This document shows, piece by piece, positions 5,449-11,149 of a DNA stretch of 11,149 nucleotides. This DNA is from Myxococcales bacterium (GTDB lineage Bacteria > Myxococcota_A > Polyangia > Polyangiales > JADJMO01), in contig JAJXTK010000150.1 in assembly GCA_021783935.1 (NCBI GenBank), positions 1 through 11,149 of the forward strand, read 5' to 3'. Position 1 is the first letter of the stretch; every line of letters begins with the position of its first letter. Both the position numbers and the translations under genes were made by a program. A model generated the notes under the pieces. The model worked only from the letters and a program-made list of their open reading frames with translations. It ran no database searches and was not told the DNA's origin.

Positions 5449-7020
5449 ATGCCCGACCCGAAGGTGCCATCGTCGATTCGCACCGCGCACTCGAACCCAG
5501 GCGAAGGCGCGCTCGCCTCCTCGAACGACGTGGCGCCTTCGCCCCCCGTGCACCACACGGTCGTCGTCTCCGACGTGCACCTCGGCGAGGCCGAGGCGAG
5601 CGAGGGGGCGTGGCGCTACTACCGCCAGCGGCGCTTCTTTCCCGACGACGACATGCGCGAGCTGGTCGGCTGGCTGCTCGCCCGGCTGCGGGCCGACGAT
5701 GCGCTCGACTTCGTGCTCGACGGGGACGTCTTCGAGCTCGAGGGGCCGCGCGTGAAGCAGGGCGTGCCCGTGTTCGACGAGGCGCCCCGCACCGAGGAGG
5801 ACGCGATCGATCGCACCGCGCGGATCGTCGCCGACCACGACGAGTTCTTCTTGGCGCTCGCACGCATCGTCGATCTCGGCCACCGCGTGGTGTTCGTGGC
5901 CGGCAACCACGACGCGCAGCTCACCTTCGGGGGGGTGCAGTCGGCCGTGCGCGGCGCCGTCGCCGCGCGGGCCGCGCACGCCGACGAGGCGCTCGCGCGC
6001 GTGCACGTCGAGCCGTGGTTCTTCCGAACGCGCGACGGCCTGCACGTCGAGCACGGTCATCAGTACGACGCCTACTGCGCCTTTCGCGATCCGCTGCGGC
6101 CGCTCGATCCGAGCGGGCGCGTGGTGTCGCCGACCGTGGGCACCCTCGCCTTCCGGCAGGTCATGAGCCGGCTCGGGTACTTCAACGCGTACGACGAGCG
6201 CTCGTACATGCTCTCGTTCGGGCGCTACCTGATGCACTGGGTGCGCTACTACCTCTTCACGCGCCGCTCGATGGCGCTGGCGTGGCTTCGCGGCGCGATC
6301 GGCATCGTGGGCGAGCTGCTCGAGAGCCGCCCGAGCCAGCCGCTGCTCGCGGTGGTGCGAAGTCAGGCGCACCTGCTGCGAGAGGCCTACGCCGAGACGC
6401 TCGATCTCGACGCGGAGGCGCTCGAAGCGCACGCGGCGCTCTTCGCGGAGCCCGCCGACGAGGACCCCTACCGCGTCGTGCGCGAGTTCCACCTCGATCA
6501 CGTCGTGCTCGGCGCGGTGGGGCTGGCGGGGATCGTGACCGCGGCGTTCAAGCCGCGGCTCGGGCTCGCCCTGGCGATGGGGGCGCTGGCGGCCGGCGTC
6601 GCGCAGGAGCTCTTGCGTCCGCGTCGCTCGACGCGCGACGAGCAGGCGCGCATCGAGCGCGCGGCGCGCGAGGTCTCGCGGATCTACGGGGCGAAGGCGG
6701 TGGTCTTCGGCCACACGCACAGCCCGCACGCGGAGGTCGAGAACGGCGTGCTCTACGCGAACACGGGCGCGTGGGCCCCGCAGGGAGAGGGGCTCGAGAC
6801 CACGCCCGAGGGGCGCCCGGTCGTGTGGCTGCGTCGCTCGCTCGAAGGCGACGAGCCGCGCCTCGAGGGCGGGCTCTATCGCTGGCAAGACGCCGCCCTG
6901 CGCCCCGAGGTCACGCTCGGCGCGCCCGAAGAAGGCGCGCGCCTCCCCGCCAAGGAGCGCGAGCGCGAGCCCCAAGAGGACAGGCCGCTGCTGCCGGGGC
7001 TTCTGCCGGTGCCCGCGTAG
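5449..7020 (+). CDS. Membrane-associated calcineurin-like metallophosphoesterase (LpxH-like fold)
   Basis: The 523-residue protein shows the full set of metallophosphoesterase metal-binding blocks. They are SDVHLGE (D42, H44), DGDVFELEG (D93), AGNHD (N153, H154), EHGHQYD (H202/H204) and FGHTHSPH (H422, H424). Spacing and the HVEHGHQYD block resemble UDP-2,3-diacylglucosamine hydrolase-type enzymes, but the chain is about twice LpxH length (about 240). Two extra regions explain this. One is an aromatic-rich helical insert with RYLMHWVRYYLF near 259-270. The other is a hydrophobic hairpin near 350-388, two candidate helices separated by KPR, placed between the last two metal blocks. No signal peptide is present, so the active site is probably cytoplasmic at the inner membrane. 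A phosphoester or pyrophosphate substrate is expected, identity unknown. ATG 5449 was chosen; an in-frame GTG at 5431 is possible. It lies 62 bases after the redox operon on the same strand and may be read through. Confidence 0.85.
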   Translation: MPDPKVPSSIRTAHSNPGEGALASSNDVAPSPPVHHTVVVSDVHLGEAEASEGAWRYYRQRRFFPDDDMRELVGWLLARLRADDALDFVLDGDVFELEGPRVKQGVPVFDEAPRTEEDAIDRTARIVADHDEFFLALARIVDLGHRVVFVAGNHDAQLTFGGVQSAVRGAVAARAAHADEALARVHVEPWFFRTRDGLHVEHGHQYDAYCAFRDPLRPLDPSGRVVSPTVGTLAFRQVMSRLGYFNAYDERSYMLSFGRYLMHWVRYYLFTRRSMALAWLRGAIGIVGELLESRPSQPLLAVVRSQAHLLREAYAETLDLDAEALEAHAALFAEPADEDPYRVVREFHLDHVVLGAVGLAGIVTAAFKPRLGLALAMGALAAGVAQELLRPRRSTRDEQARIERAAREVSRIYGAKAVVFGHTHSPHAEVENGVLYANTGAWAPQGEGLETTPEGRPVVWLRRSLEGDEPRLEGGLYRWQDAALRPEVTLGAPEEGARLPAKEREREPQEDRPLLPGLLPVPA

Positions 7021-7022
7021 CG

Positions 7023-7054
7023 TCGCGCGCGATCCGCCGCGCAGAAGCGCGCGA
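7023..7054. terminator. Hairpin between convergent genes, possible bidirectional terminator
   Basis: TCGCGCGC at 7023-7030 pairs perfectly with GCGCGCGA at 7047-7054 across a 16-base loop. The stem sits in the 38-base gap between the converging stops of the metallophosphoesterase and the pseudo-peptidase genes. Neither side has a T tract, so the terminator role rests on position only. Confidence 0.35.
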
Positions 7055-7058
7055 GGGC

Positions 7059-8477
7059 TCAGCGCGCGCAGCGGCCGCGGATCCACTCGGCGGCCTTGGG
7101 GTTGCGCCACCAGTCGAGGTCGAAGCGATGGGTGAGCTCGCGCGCGAGCGACTCACCCTGGTCGAGCGCCCGGAGCTTGGCCGCGTCTTCGGCCGGCCCG
7201 AGGGTGCCCGGCGCGCCGAGGAACGCCGCGAGCGCGCGCGGCACCTCGACGCCGAGGGCGCGCGGGGCGAGCTCGTCGAACGCCTCCTGGAAGGCGCGCT
7301 TGCTCTTGGCGAGCTCGCTCGACAGCCGCACACGAAGCGCGAGCTGCCGGCGCTCGAGCAGCCGCACGCCGGCCAGCCGCCGCGCAGAGGCCTCGGCCTT
7401 GGCCTTGGCGACGCCGCGCGCGCGCGCGTGGAACGTCGGCGTGGAGGCGAGCGCGAGGAAGGCCTCGCCGAGCGCGTAGGGACGCTCGTCGTGGGGCCGG
7501 CTGTGCACGCAGAAGGGGGCGCGTGCGTCGCGACCGTGGACGCGCAACGCCACGCCGAGCGCGTAGAGCGCGTGCACGAACGTCCACGCGCCGGTGGGCG
7601 GCGCGAGCCGCAGCCCCGCGTGATCCGCGCGCGGAGTGAGCCTCGCGGCGTCGACCTTCGCGTCGATGTCGAGCCCTTGGACCAGCTCGGTGCCGCGCGC
7701 GAGCTCGGCCAGCCAACGCGGCGCCAACGTCGCGGGCCACCCCTCGGCGACGTCGGTCGCGCGACGCACCGCGAAGGCGTCGACCCAGGTCGGCCGCTGG
7801 GTGGTGCGGCCGACCGAGCGCAGCCCCCACGACATGGCCTCGCGCGCCTCGTCGTCGGTGCGCGACAAGAGCGCCTCGGCGCGCTGCGCGGCGTCGGCGT
7901 CGGGCTCGAGGCAGCAGCGCGCGAGCTCGCCGAGCGTCTCGGCCACCTCGCGGCGGCGCGACTCCTCCTCCGCGAGCGGATCGAGCAGCTGCGGCGAGAG
8001 GTCCTCGATCGCGGCGGCAGCCCGCGGCTCGGGGACGCCGCCGGCCTGCTTCGGCCGCGCGAGCGAGCGGAGCATCGCGCGCAGCGACGTCGCTCGGCCG
8101 TACGAGTCGGAGTCGTGATCGTCGCGCGCCGCCGCGGCGCGGGCCGCCGTCGCGTCGCGCAGCTGGGTGGCCACATGCAGGTGCGCGCACCACGCCGCCG
8201 CGCCGGCGCGCAGCTCGACGAGCGGATCGGCAACCGACGCGAGCTCGGCCCCTCGGAGCTCGCCGGTGGGCAACAGCAGCGCAGGGGTCGTCGCGATCGG
8301 CGCGAGCGTGGAGGTCGCGATCGACCGCGCCGCTTGGCGCGTCGCGAGCTCGCGCCAGGTGGCGATCGGATCGTCGTCGTCGCCCCGCTCGTTGACGGCC
8401 AAATCGGCCCGCCACCCGTCGAGCGCGCGCGCGGCGAGGGCGAGCTTCTTGTCGATCGAGAGGAGGTCGGTCGCCAC
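7059..8477 (-). CDS. Conserved-looking hypothetical protein, possibly a degenerate M3-family peptidase without HExxH
   Basis: The 472-residue protein has no signal peptide or membrane helix and is Ala/Arg/Leu-rich, mostly helical. I cannot name it with certainty. The C-terminal half is laid out like M3 oligoendopeptidases. It has GLDIDAKVDAARLT (268-281), a segment TGAWTFVHALYALG (295-308) where M3 enzymes carry FHExGH, then YALGEAF (334-340) at the place of the distal Glu ligand. Next comes a long helical stretch with LLERRQLALRVRLSSELA, and an ending RELTHRFDLDWWRNPKAAEW that resembles the M3 tail. H302 and E338 could be kept ligands, but the catalytic Glu and second His are Ala or Leu, so peptidase activity is unlikely if the alignment holds. 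The start is GTG at 8477; an in-frame TAG lies five codons upstream. It follows miaE by 47 bases on the same strand and is probably co-transcribed. A novel helical family is the alternative. Confidence 0.75.
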   Translation of the reverse strand: MATDLLSIDKKLALAARALDGWRADLAVNERGDDDDPIATWRELATRQAARSIATSTLAPIATTPALLLPTGELRGAELASVADPLVELRAGAAAWCAHLHVATQLRDATAARAAAARDDHDSDSYGRATSLRAMLRSLARPKQAGGVPEPRAAAAIEDLSPQLLDPLAEEESRRREVAETLGELARCCLEPDADAAQRAEALLSRTDDEAREAMSWGLRSVGRTTQRPTWVDAFAVRRATDVAEGWPATLAPRWLAELARGTELVQGLDIDAKVDAARLTPRADHAGLRLAPPTGAWTFVHALYALGVALRVHGRDARAPFCVHSRPHDERPYALGEAFLALASTPTFHARARGVAKAKAEASARRLAGVRLLERRQLALRVRLSSELAKSKRAFQEAFDELAPRALGVEVPRALAAFLGAPGTLGPAEDAAKLRALDQGESLARELTHRFDLDWWRNPKAAEWIRGRCAR

Positions 8478-8524
8478 CGCCGCCCCAGTCTACACGCACC
8501 GCGAGGGGCTGGCGCCCGGAGGCG

Positions 8525-9121
8525 TCAGCCGTGGACGGTGCCTCGCGCCGGGCTCGTCGAGAGCCCACCGACGATCGCCCCCTCTTTCTCGGCGAGCACG
8601 CCGAGGCGCGCGCGCACGCTCGCCTCGTCGAGCCCGTCACGCGCCCCCTCGACGACGGCGAGGTCGACGAAGGCGCGGTAGTGCCCGGCCTCGGAGGCGA
8701 GCAGCTCCTCGTAGAACGCCCCGAGCGGCGCCGGCGCGCGCCGCGCGAGGATGGAGAAGCGCTCGCACGAGCGCGCCTCGATCAGCGCCGCGACGAGCAG
8801 GCGATCGACGAGCGAGGTCCCGCGCGGGCCGTGGGCCGCGCGGCGCAGCGCCGCGACGTACGCGTCGATCGGGGGCGGCCCGAGCGCCACGCCGCGCGCC
8901 TCGAGCAGCTCGTGCACGCGGCGGAAGTGCGCGAGCTCCTCCTCCGCGAGCGCGATCATGGCGGTGACGAGCGTGGAGCGCTCGGCGTAGCGCACCGCCA
9001 ACGACATGGCGTTGGACGCCGCCTTCATCTCGCAGTGCGCGTGGTCGACCAGGAGCGCGTCGGGATCGGCGAGCGCGACGTCGACCCAACGATCGTCGGT
9101 GGCGACGACGAGACCAAGCAT
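8525..9121 (-). CDS. miaE: tRNA-(ms2io6A37) hydroxylase MiaE
   Basis: The 198-residue product matches MiaE along its whole length, starting MLGLVVATDDRWVDVA. MiaE is a cytoplasmic non-haem diiron monooxygenase that hydroxylates the isopentenyl group of ms2i6A at position 37 next to the anticodon, using O2. The ferritin-like diiron ligands are visible: E31 in HAHCEMKAASNA, E62 and H65 in EEELAHF, E115 in IEARSCERF, and E144 and H147 in SEAGHY. The start at 9121 is preferred over a GTG at 9178 because homologues begin with MLGL; the 19 extra residues are Arg/Ala-rich. No strong Shine-Dalgarno sequence precedes 9121. MiaE acts after MiaA and MiaB, which are not in this window. The downstream gene on the same strand is the pseudo-M3-like protein 47 bases away. 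The family call is very secure. Confidence 0.93.
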   Translation of the reverse strand: MLGLVVATDDRWVDVALADPDALLVDHAHCEMKAASNAMSLAVRYAERSTLVTAMIALAEEELAHFRRVHELLEARGVALGPPPIDAYVAALRRAAHGPRGTSLVDRLLVAALIEARSCERFSILARRAPAPLGAFYEELLASEAGHYRAFVDLAVVEGARDGLDEASVRARLGVLAEKEGAIVGGLSTSPARGTVHG

Positions 9122-9214
9122 CGCTCGGGTGTGAATCGTCGCGCCCGCCGCGTCCAGCACGCGCCGCGCGCGCAGCACCGGACGGCAGAGTCTCGAGCCA
9201 GGATTTCTCGGGCG

Positions 9215-9242
9215 ACATTGTTGATGCTCACGCGACAGTCAA
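9215..9242 (-). promoter_or_regulatory. Weak candidate promoter for miaE
   Basis: On the minus strand TTGACT (9242-9237) is a five-of-six -35 match. A 16-base spacer leads to CAATGT; AACAAT, a better -10 sequence, lies only 14 bases away. It is one of the few AT-richer patches in this 265-base gap between divergent genes. The leader to the ATG at 9121 would be about 85 bases. Confidence 0.28.
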
Positions 9243-9373
9243 TTCCTGCCCGTCCCCACTGGGCGAACGACCCGAGCTCGGCTAGACGTGCGGGCCACGG
9301 GTCGGCGGCCGCCCGGCACGCCCTCTGGGAACGTCCCGTCCACTGCCGCTCACAAGCCCCAAACTACGCCAGA

Positions 9374-9377
9374 GAGG
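9374..9377 (+). promoter_or_regulatory. Ribosome binding site for the cytochrome lipoprotein
   Basis: GAGG within AGAGAGG lies nine bases before the ATG at 9387. It supports this start rather than an in-frame ATG at 9288, as does the lipoprotein signal that follows. Confidence 0.6.
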
Positions 9378-9386
9378 TCTTTCGAA

Positions 9387-9962
9387 ATGCGCTCCTCGCT
9401 CCTCGCTCTCACGCTCGTCGGCTCGAGCCTCGCGATCCTCGCCGCCTGTGGCGGCGGCACGCCGGCCGCGAACGCCCCCACCCCGGCCGCCTCGGCGTCG
9501 AGCGCGCCGTCGGTGTCCGCGCCCGCGTCCGCGTCCGCGGAGCCGATCGCGTCTGCGGCGCCCACCGCCTCCGCGCCCCCCGCCGCCTCGGCGAGCGCGG
9601 TCGTCGCCCCGCCAGCGCCGTGGAGCGACTCGTGGTCGCTCGAGCAGAAGGTCGCGTTCATGAAGCAGGTCGTGGTGCCGAAGATGCAGCCGATCTTCCA
9701 GGGCGCCGATCCCAAGAAGTACGCGGACTTCAGCTGCAAGACCTGCCACGGCCCCGACAAGAAGGAGCCGCCGAAGTTCCTGCCGCACCTCGCGATGAAG
9801 GGGGGCAAGCTCACCGCCTTCGCCGAGAAGCCCCAGGTCTCGAAGTTCATGATGGAGAAGGTCTCGCCGGCGATGGCCGACGCGCTCGGCCTGCCGCACT
9901 TCGACATGAAGACGCACCAGGGCTTCGGCTGCGCCGGCTGCCACACGATCGACCAGAAGTGA
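9387..9962 (+). CDS. c-type cytochrome lipoprotein with two CxxCH haem sites
   Basis: The 191-residue protein has a signal peptide (MRSSLLALTLVG and following) and lipobox ILAAC, so Cys21 should be lipidated and the protein held on the envelope. Residues 24-78 are a low-complexity Ala/Ser/Pro tether of the kind common on myxobacterial lipoproteins. The globular part (80-191) has haem-binding motifs C117-K-T-C-H121 and C182-A-G-C-H186, 65 residues apart. The second lies five residues from the C-terminus. Several Met residues (155, 156, 163) and His134, His171 and His177 could be distal ligands. The small size and the FSCKTCHGPDKKEPP context suggest an electron-carrier role rather than an enzyme. 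No partner oxidase, reductase or cytochrome maturation gene is adjacent; the gene is monocistronic, with a terminator right after it. The start at 9387 follows a GAGG and begins the signal peptide. Confidence 0.85.
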   Translation: MRSSLLALTLVGSSLAILAACGGGTPAANAPTPAASASSAPSVSAPASASAEPIASAAPTASAPPAASASAVVAPPAPWSDSWSLEQKVAFMKQVVVPKMQPIFQGADPKKYADFSCKTCHGPDKKEPPKFLPHLAMKGGKLTAFAEKPQVSKFMMEKVSPAMADALGLPHFDMKTHQGFGCAGCHTIDQK

Positions 9963-9984
9963 TCCGACGCGTCGGATAGTCGCT

Positions 9985-10025
9985 CGGGGCCCGCGGCGGC
10001 GACGCACGCGGGCCCCGGCGTTTTT
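9985..10025 (+). terminator. Intrinsic terminator of the cytochrome gene
   Basis: A perfect 11-bp stem, CGGGGCCCGCG at 9985-9995 with CGCGGGCCCCG at 10007-10017, encloses an 11-base loop. GCG and then TTTTT at 10021-10025 follow. It starts 22 bases after the cytochrome stop. On the minus strand the same stem lies just beyond the radical SAM stop, but without a T tract on that side, so it is chiefly a plus-strand terminator. Confidence 0.9.
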
Positions 10026-10027
10026 GT

Positions 10028-11134
10028 TCACCGGCGGATCGGCGTGAACTCCTCGTCGCCGTAGAGCGCGAGGTAGTGGCGCGGCACGCCCATGCACGCG
10101 TCGCGCGCCTCGCACGACGAGCACGCCGGCACGCGCGTGAGCCAGGCGCTCTCCCACTCGTGGAACCGCGGCCGCTCTCGCTGCGCGAGGATCGGACCGA
10201 GGTAGCGCTCTTCGCCGCCGAGCACGCAGAGGGCCGGAATCCCGGTCGGATCCTGCAGATCGCGCACGGCGACGTCGAGCTCGCGAGCCCGATCGAGCGC
10301 GCGGCACAGGACGCTGGCGTACTCGCGGTAGCGCGCGACGTGGGCGAGGCCGTCTTCGCGCGAGGCGAACTCGTTGCGAGGCGAGTGGAACTGGATCGCG
10401 AGCCGCGCGCGGTGCGCGCCCCAGCGCGCGTGCACGAGCTCGACGAAGTCGACCAACAGCCGGCAGTTGTCGCGGAAGACGAGGTGGTTGAGCAGCACCG
10501 AGACCCCCGCGGCGAGCAGGGCGTCGACCCCGCCGAGCGTGCGCGCGTGGGTGCCCGGCGCCGCCGTGAGGCGATCGCTGATCGCGGCGTCGGGTCCGTG
10601 CAGCGACACCTGCGCGTGGGTGACCCCGGCCGCGCGCAGCGCCTCGGCGGCGCCCGGCCTGTCGAGGAGCACCGCGTTGGTCTGGAGCTCGACGTGCTCG
10701 AAGCCGACGGCGCGCGCGTGCCGCACGTGATCGAGCAGCTGCGCCGAGAGCGTCGGCTCGCCGCCCGTGAGGATGACGCGCGTCGACCCGCGGGCGCGCG
10801 AGCTCTCGAGCGCCGCGCGGACCATCGCCGGCGGCACCTCGGTGTCCATGTCGGCGAGCTCGCAGAAGGTGCAGAGCTGATTGCATCGGTAGAGCACGCC
10901 GATGCGGCTGGTCGGTGCGTGCACCTCGGCGCCGAACTCGTAGTCGACGTGGAAGAACTTCTCGACGTCGCGCTCGTCGAGCACGCGCAGGCGGTGCCCC
11001 GCGCTGCGCCCCGGCCGGAGCCACGTCGCGTCGACGATCGGGGTCTGGGGCCTCGCGCCGATCGCGCGCGAGCCCCGCGCCCCCTCGAGGGCGCAGCGCT
11101 CTGCAAGCGCACAGCGCGCGCAGGCGGCGCTCAC
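10028..11134 (-). CDS. Radical SAM protein with C-terminal auxiliary Fe-S (Twitch/SPASM-like) motif; 5' end near or beyond window edge
   Basis: The frame encodes 368 residues from a GTG at 11134. The radical SAM core (about 77-290) has the cluster motif C84-x3-C88-x2-C91 (YRCNQLCTFCELA), the SAM-binding GGEP at 124-127, and the strand ends ELQTNA (149-154) and QVSLHG (175-180). The tail carries C303, then C338-x2-C341-x5-C347, enough ligands for one auxiliary [4Fe-4S] cluster, and ends PRHYLALYGDEEF. Such proteins cleave SAM to a 5'-deoxyadenosyl radical and often modify peptides or small molecules; the substrate is not evident. Near the N-terminus C5-x2-C8-x5-C14 has the same spacing as the tail motif. 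The frame has no stop between 11134 and the right edge, so the protein may be longer; GGCGAG nine bases before the GTG is a possible ribosome binding site. The stop lies three bases from the neighbour's terminator T tract. No precursor peptide or partner gene is visible. Confidence 0.83.
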   Translation of the reverse strand: MSAACARCALAERCALEGARGSRAIGARPQTPIVDATWLRPGRSAGHRLRVLDERDVEKFFHVDYEFGAEVHAPTSRIGVLYRCNQLCTFCELADMDTEVPPAMVRAALESSRARGSTRVILTGGEPTLSAQLLDHVRHARAVGFEHVELQTNAVLLDRPGAAEALRAAGVTHAQVSLHGPDAAISDRLTAAPGTHARTLGGVDALLAAGVSVLLNHLVFRDNCRLLVDFVELVHARWGAHRARLAIQFHSPRNEFASREDGLAHVARYREYASVLCRALDRARELDVAVRDLQDPTGIPALCVLGGEERYLGPILAQRERPRFHEWESAWLTRVPACSSCEARDACMGVPRHYLALYGDEEFTPIRR

Positions 11135-11149
11135 CGCCGCGCGCTCGCC

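Noticed and set aside
5350..7110. A 586-codon open frame on the minus strand
   Set aside because: It is antisense to the metallophosphoesterase, whose five metal-binding blocks are intact; the antisense product shows no motifs.
7415..7428. Seven consecutive CG dinucleotides, a possible Z-DNA-forming tract
   Set aside because: It lies inside coding sequence for Ala/Arg codons and is expected at this base composition.
5610..8681. A 1023-codon open frame on the plus strand
   Set aside because: Arg/Ala-rich translation; it runs out of frame through the metallophosphoesterase and antisense through the pseudo-peptidase gene. GC bias keeps the frame open.
9025..9231. Short minus-strand frame starting with a GTG and reading SINNVAREIL
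   Set aside because: The first 15 residues look plausible, but the rest is Arg/Cys-rich and runs into miaE in another frame; there is no ribosome binding site and no known family.
9314..9330. CGGCACG followed by CTGGGA, resembling a sigma-54 promoter
   Set aside because: The -12 element lacks the required GC and the match is what a GC-rich sequence gives by chance.
1..11149. tRNA or rRNA genes, CRISPR arrays, insertion sequences, attachment sites, riboswitches
   Set aside because: I looked for these by eye on both strands and saw no cloverleaf with a T-loop motif, no regularly spaced direct repeats, no transposase or integrase motifs and no known riboswitch core. A covariance-model scan would be needed to exclude small RNAs.

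Overview
The window is very GC-rich and gene-dense. Codon third positions are strongly GC-biased, so long spurious open frames run antisense to real genes. The gene families point to a Myxococcota-type delta-proteobacterial genome, perhaps Polyangiales/Sandaracinaceae-like. These include a VKOR-DsbA fusion, a proline-rich GYF-domain protein, Ala/Ser/Pro-linker lipoproteins, MiaE, and a radical SAM protein with a terminal Cys cluster. That placement is inference from gene content; no rRNA or other phylogenetic marker is present.

Layout. (1) 1-680, minus: the N-terminal part of a PreT/GltD-like Fe-S flavoprotein (dihydropyrimidine dehydrogenase small subunit type), running off the left edge. 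Divergent to it at 835-984 is a 50-codon remnant of an NCS1-type nucleobase/hydantoin transporter whose remaining body is missing. (2) 1048-1593, minus: a small DcrB/PsbP-like lipoprotein. Divergent to it at 1756-2583 is a cytoplasmic protein with three GYF_2-like domains separated by proline-rich linkers, probably from a leaderless mRNA. (3) 2737-5386, plus: a tightly coupled three-gene envelope redox operon. It encodes a VKOR-DsbA fusion, a membrane-anchored OmpA-C-like protein with six cysteines, and a TlpA-like thioredoxin lipoprotein; both junctions are 4-base stop/start overlaps. (4) 5449-7020, plus: a large metallophosphoesterase with an embedded membrane hairpin. (5) 7059-8477 and 8525-9121, minus: a protein resembling a catalytically dead M3 peptidase, and upstream of it the tRNA hydroxylase MiaE, probably co-transcribed. 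(6) 9387-9962, plus: a two-CxxCH c-type cytochrome lipoprotein closed by a strong intrinsic terminator. (7) 10028-11134, minus: a radical SAM protein with a C-terminal auxiliary Fe-S motif, near or crossing the right edge.

How the genes work together. The clearest functional unit is the redox operon. VKOR-DsbA would make disulfides with electrons passed to quinone, TlpA would act as a reductant or isomerase-like thioredoxin, and the six-Cys protein between them is a likely client. The left edge looks like a reductive pyrimidine or hydantoin catabolism locus that has lost its transporter; its PreT also carries Arg at a conserved cluster-ligand Cys position. I see no tRNA, rRNA, CRISPR array, insertion sequence or phage gene. 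Nothing here is clearly a wholly new system. The best leads are the redox operon with its Cys-rich client, the pseudo-M3 peptidase beside miaE, the decayed pyrimidine locus and the radical SAM protein with matching Cys clusters at both ends.
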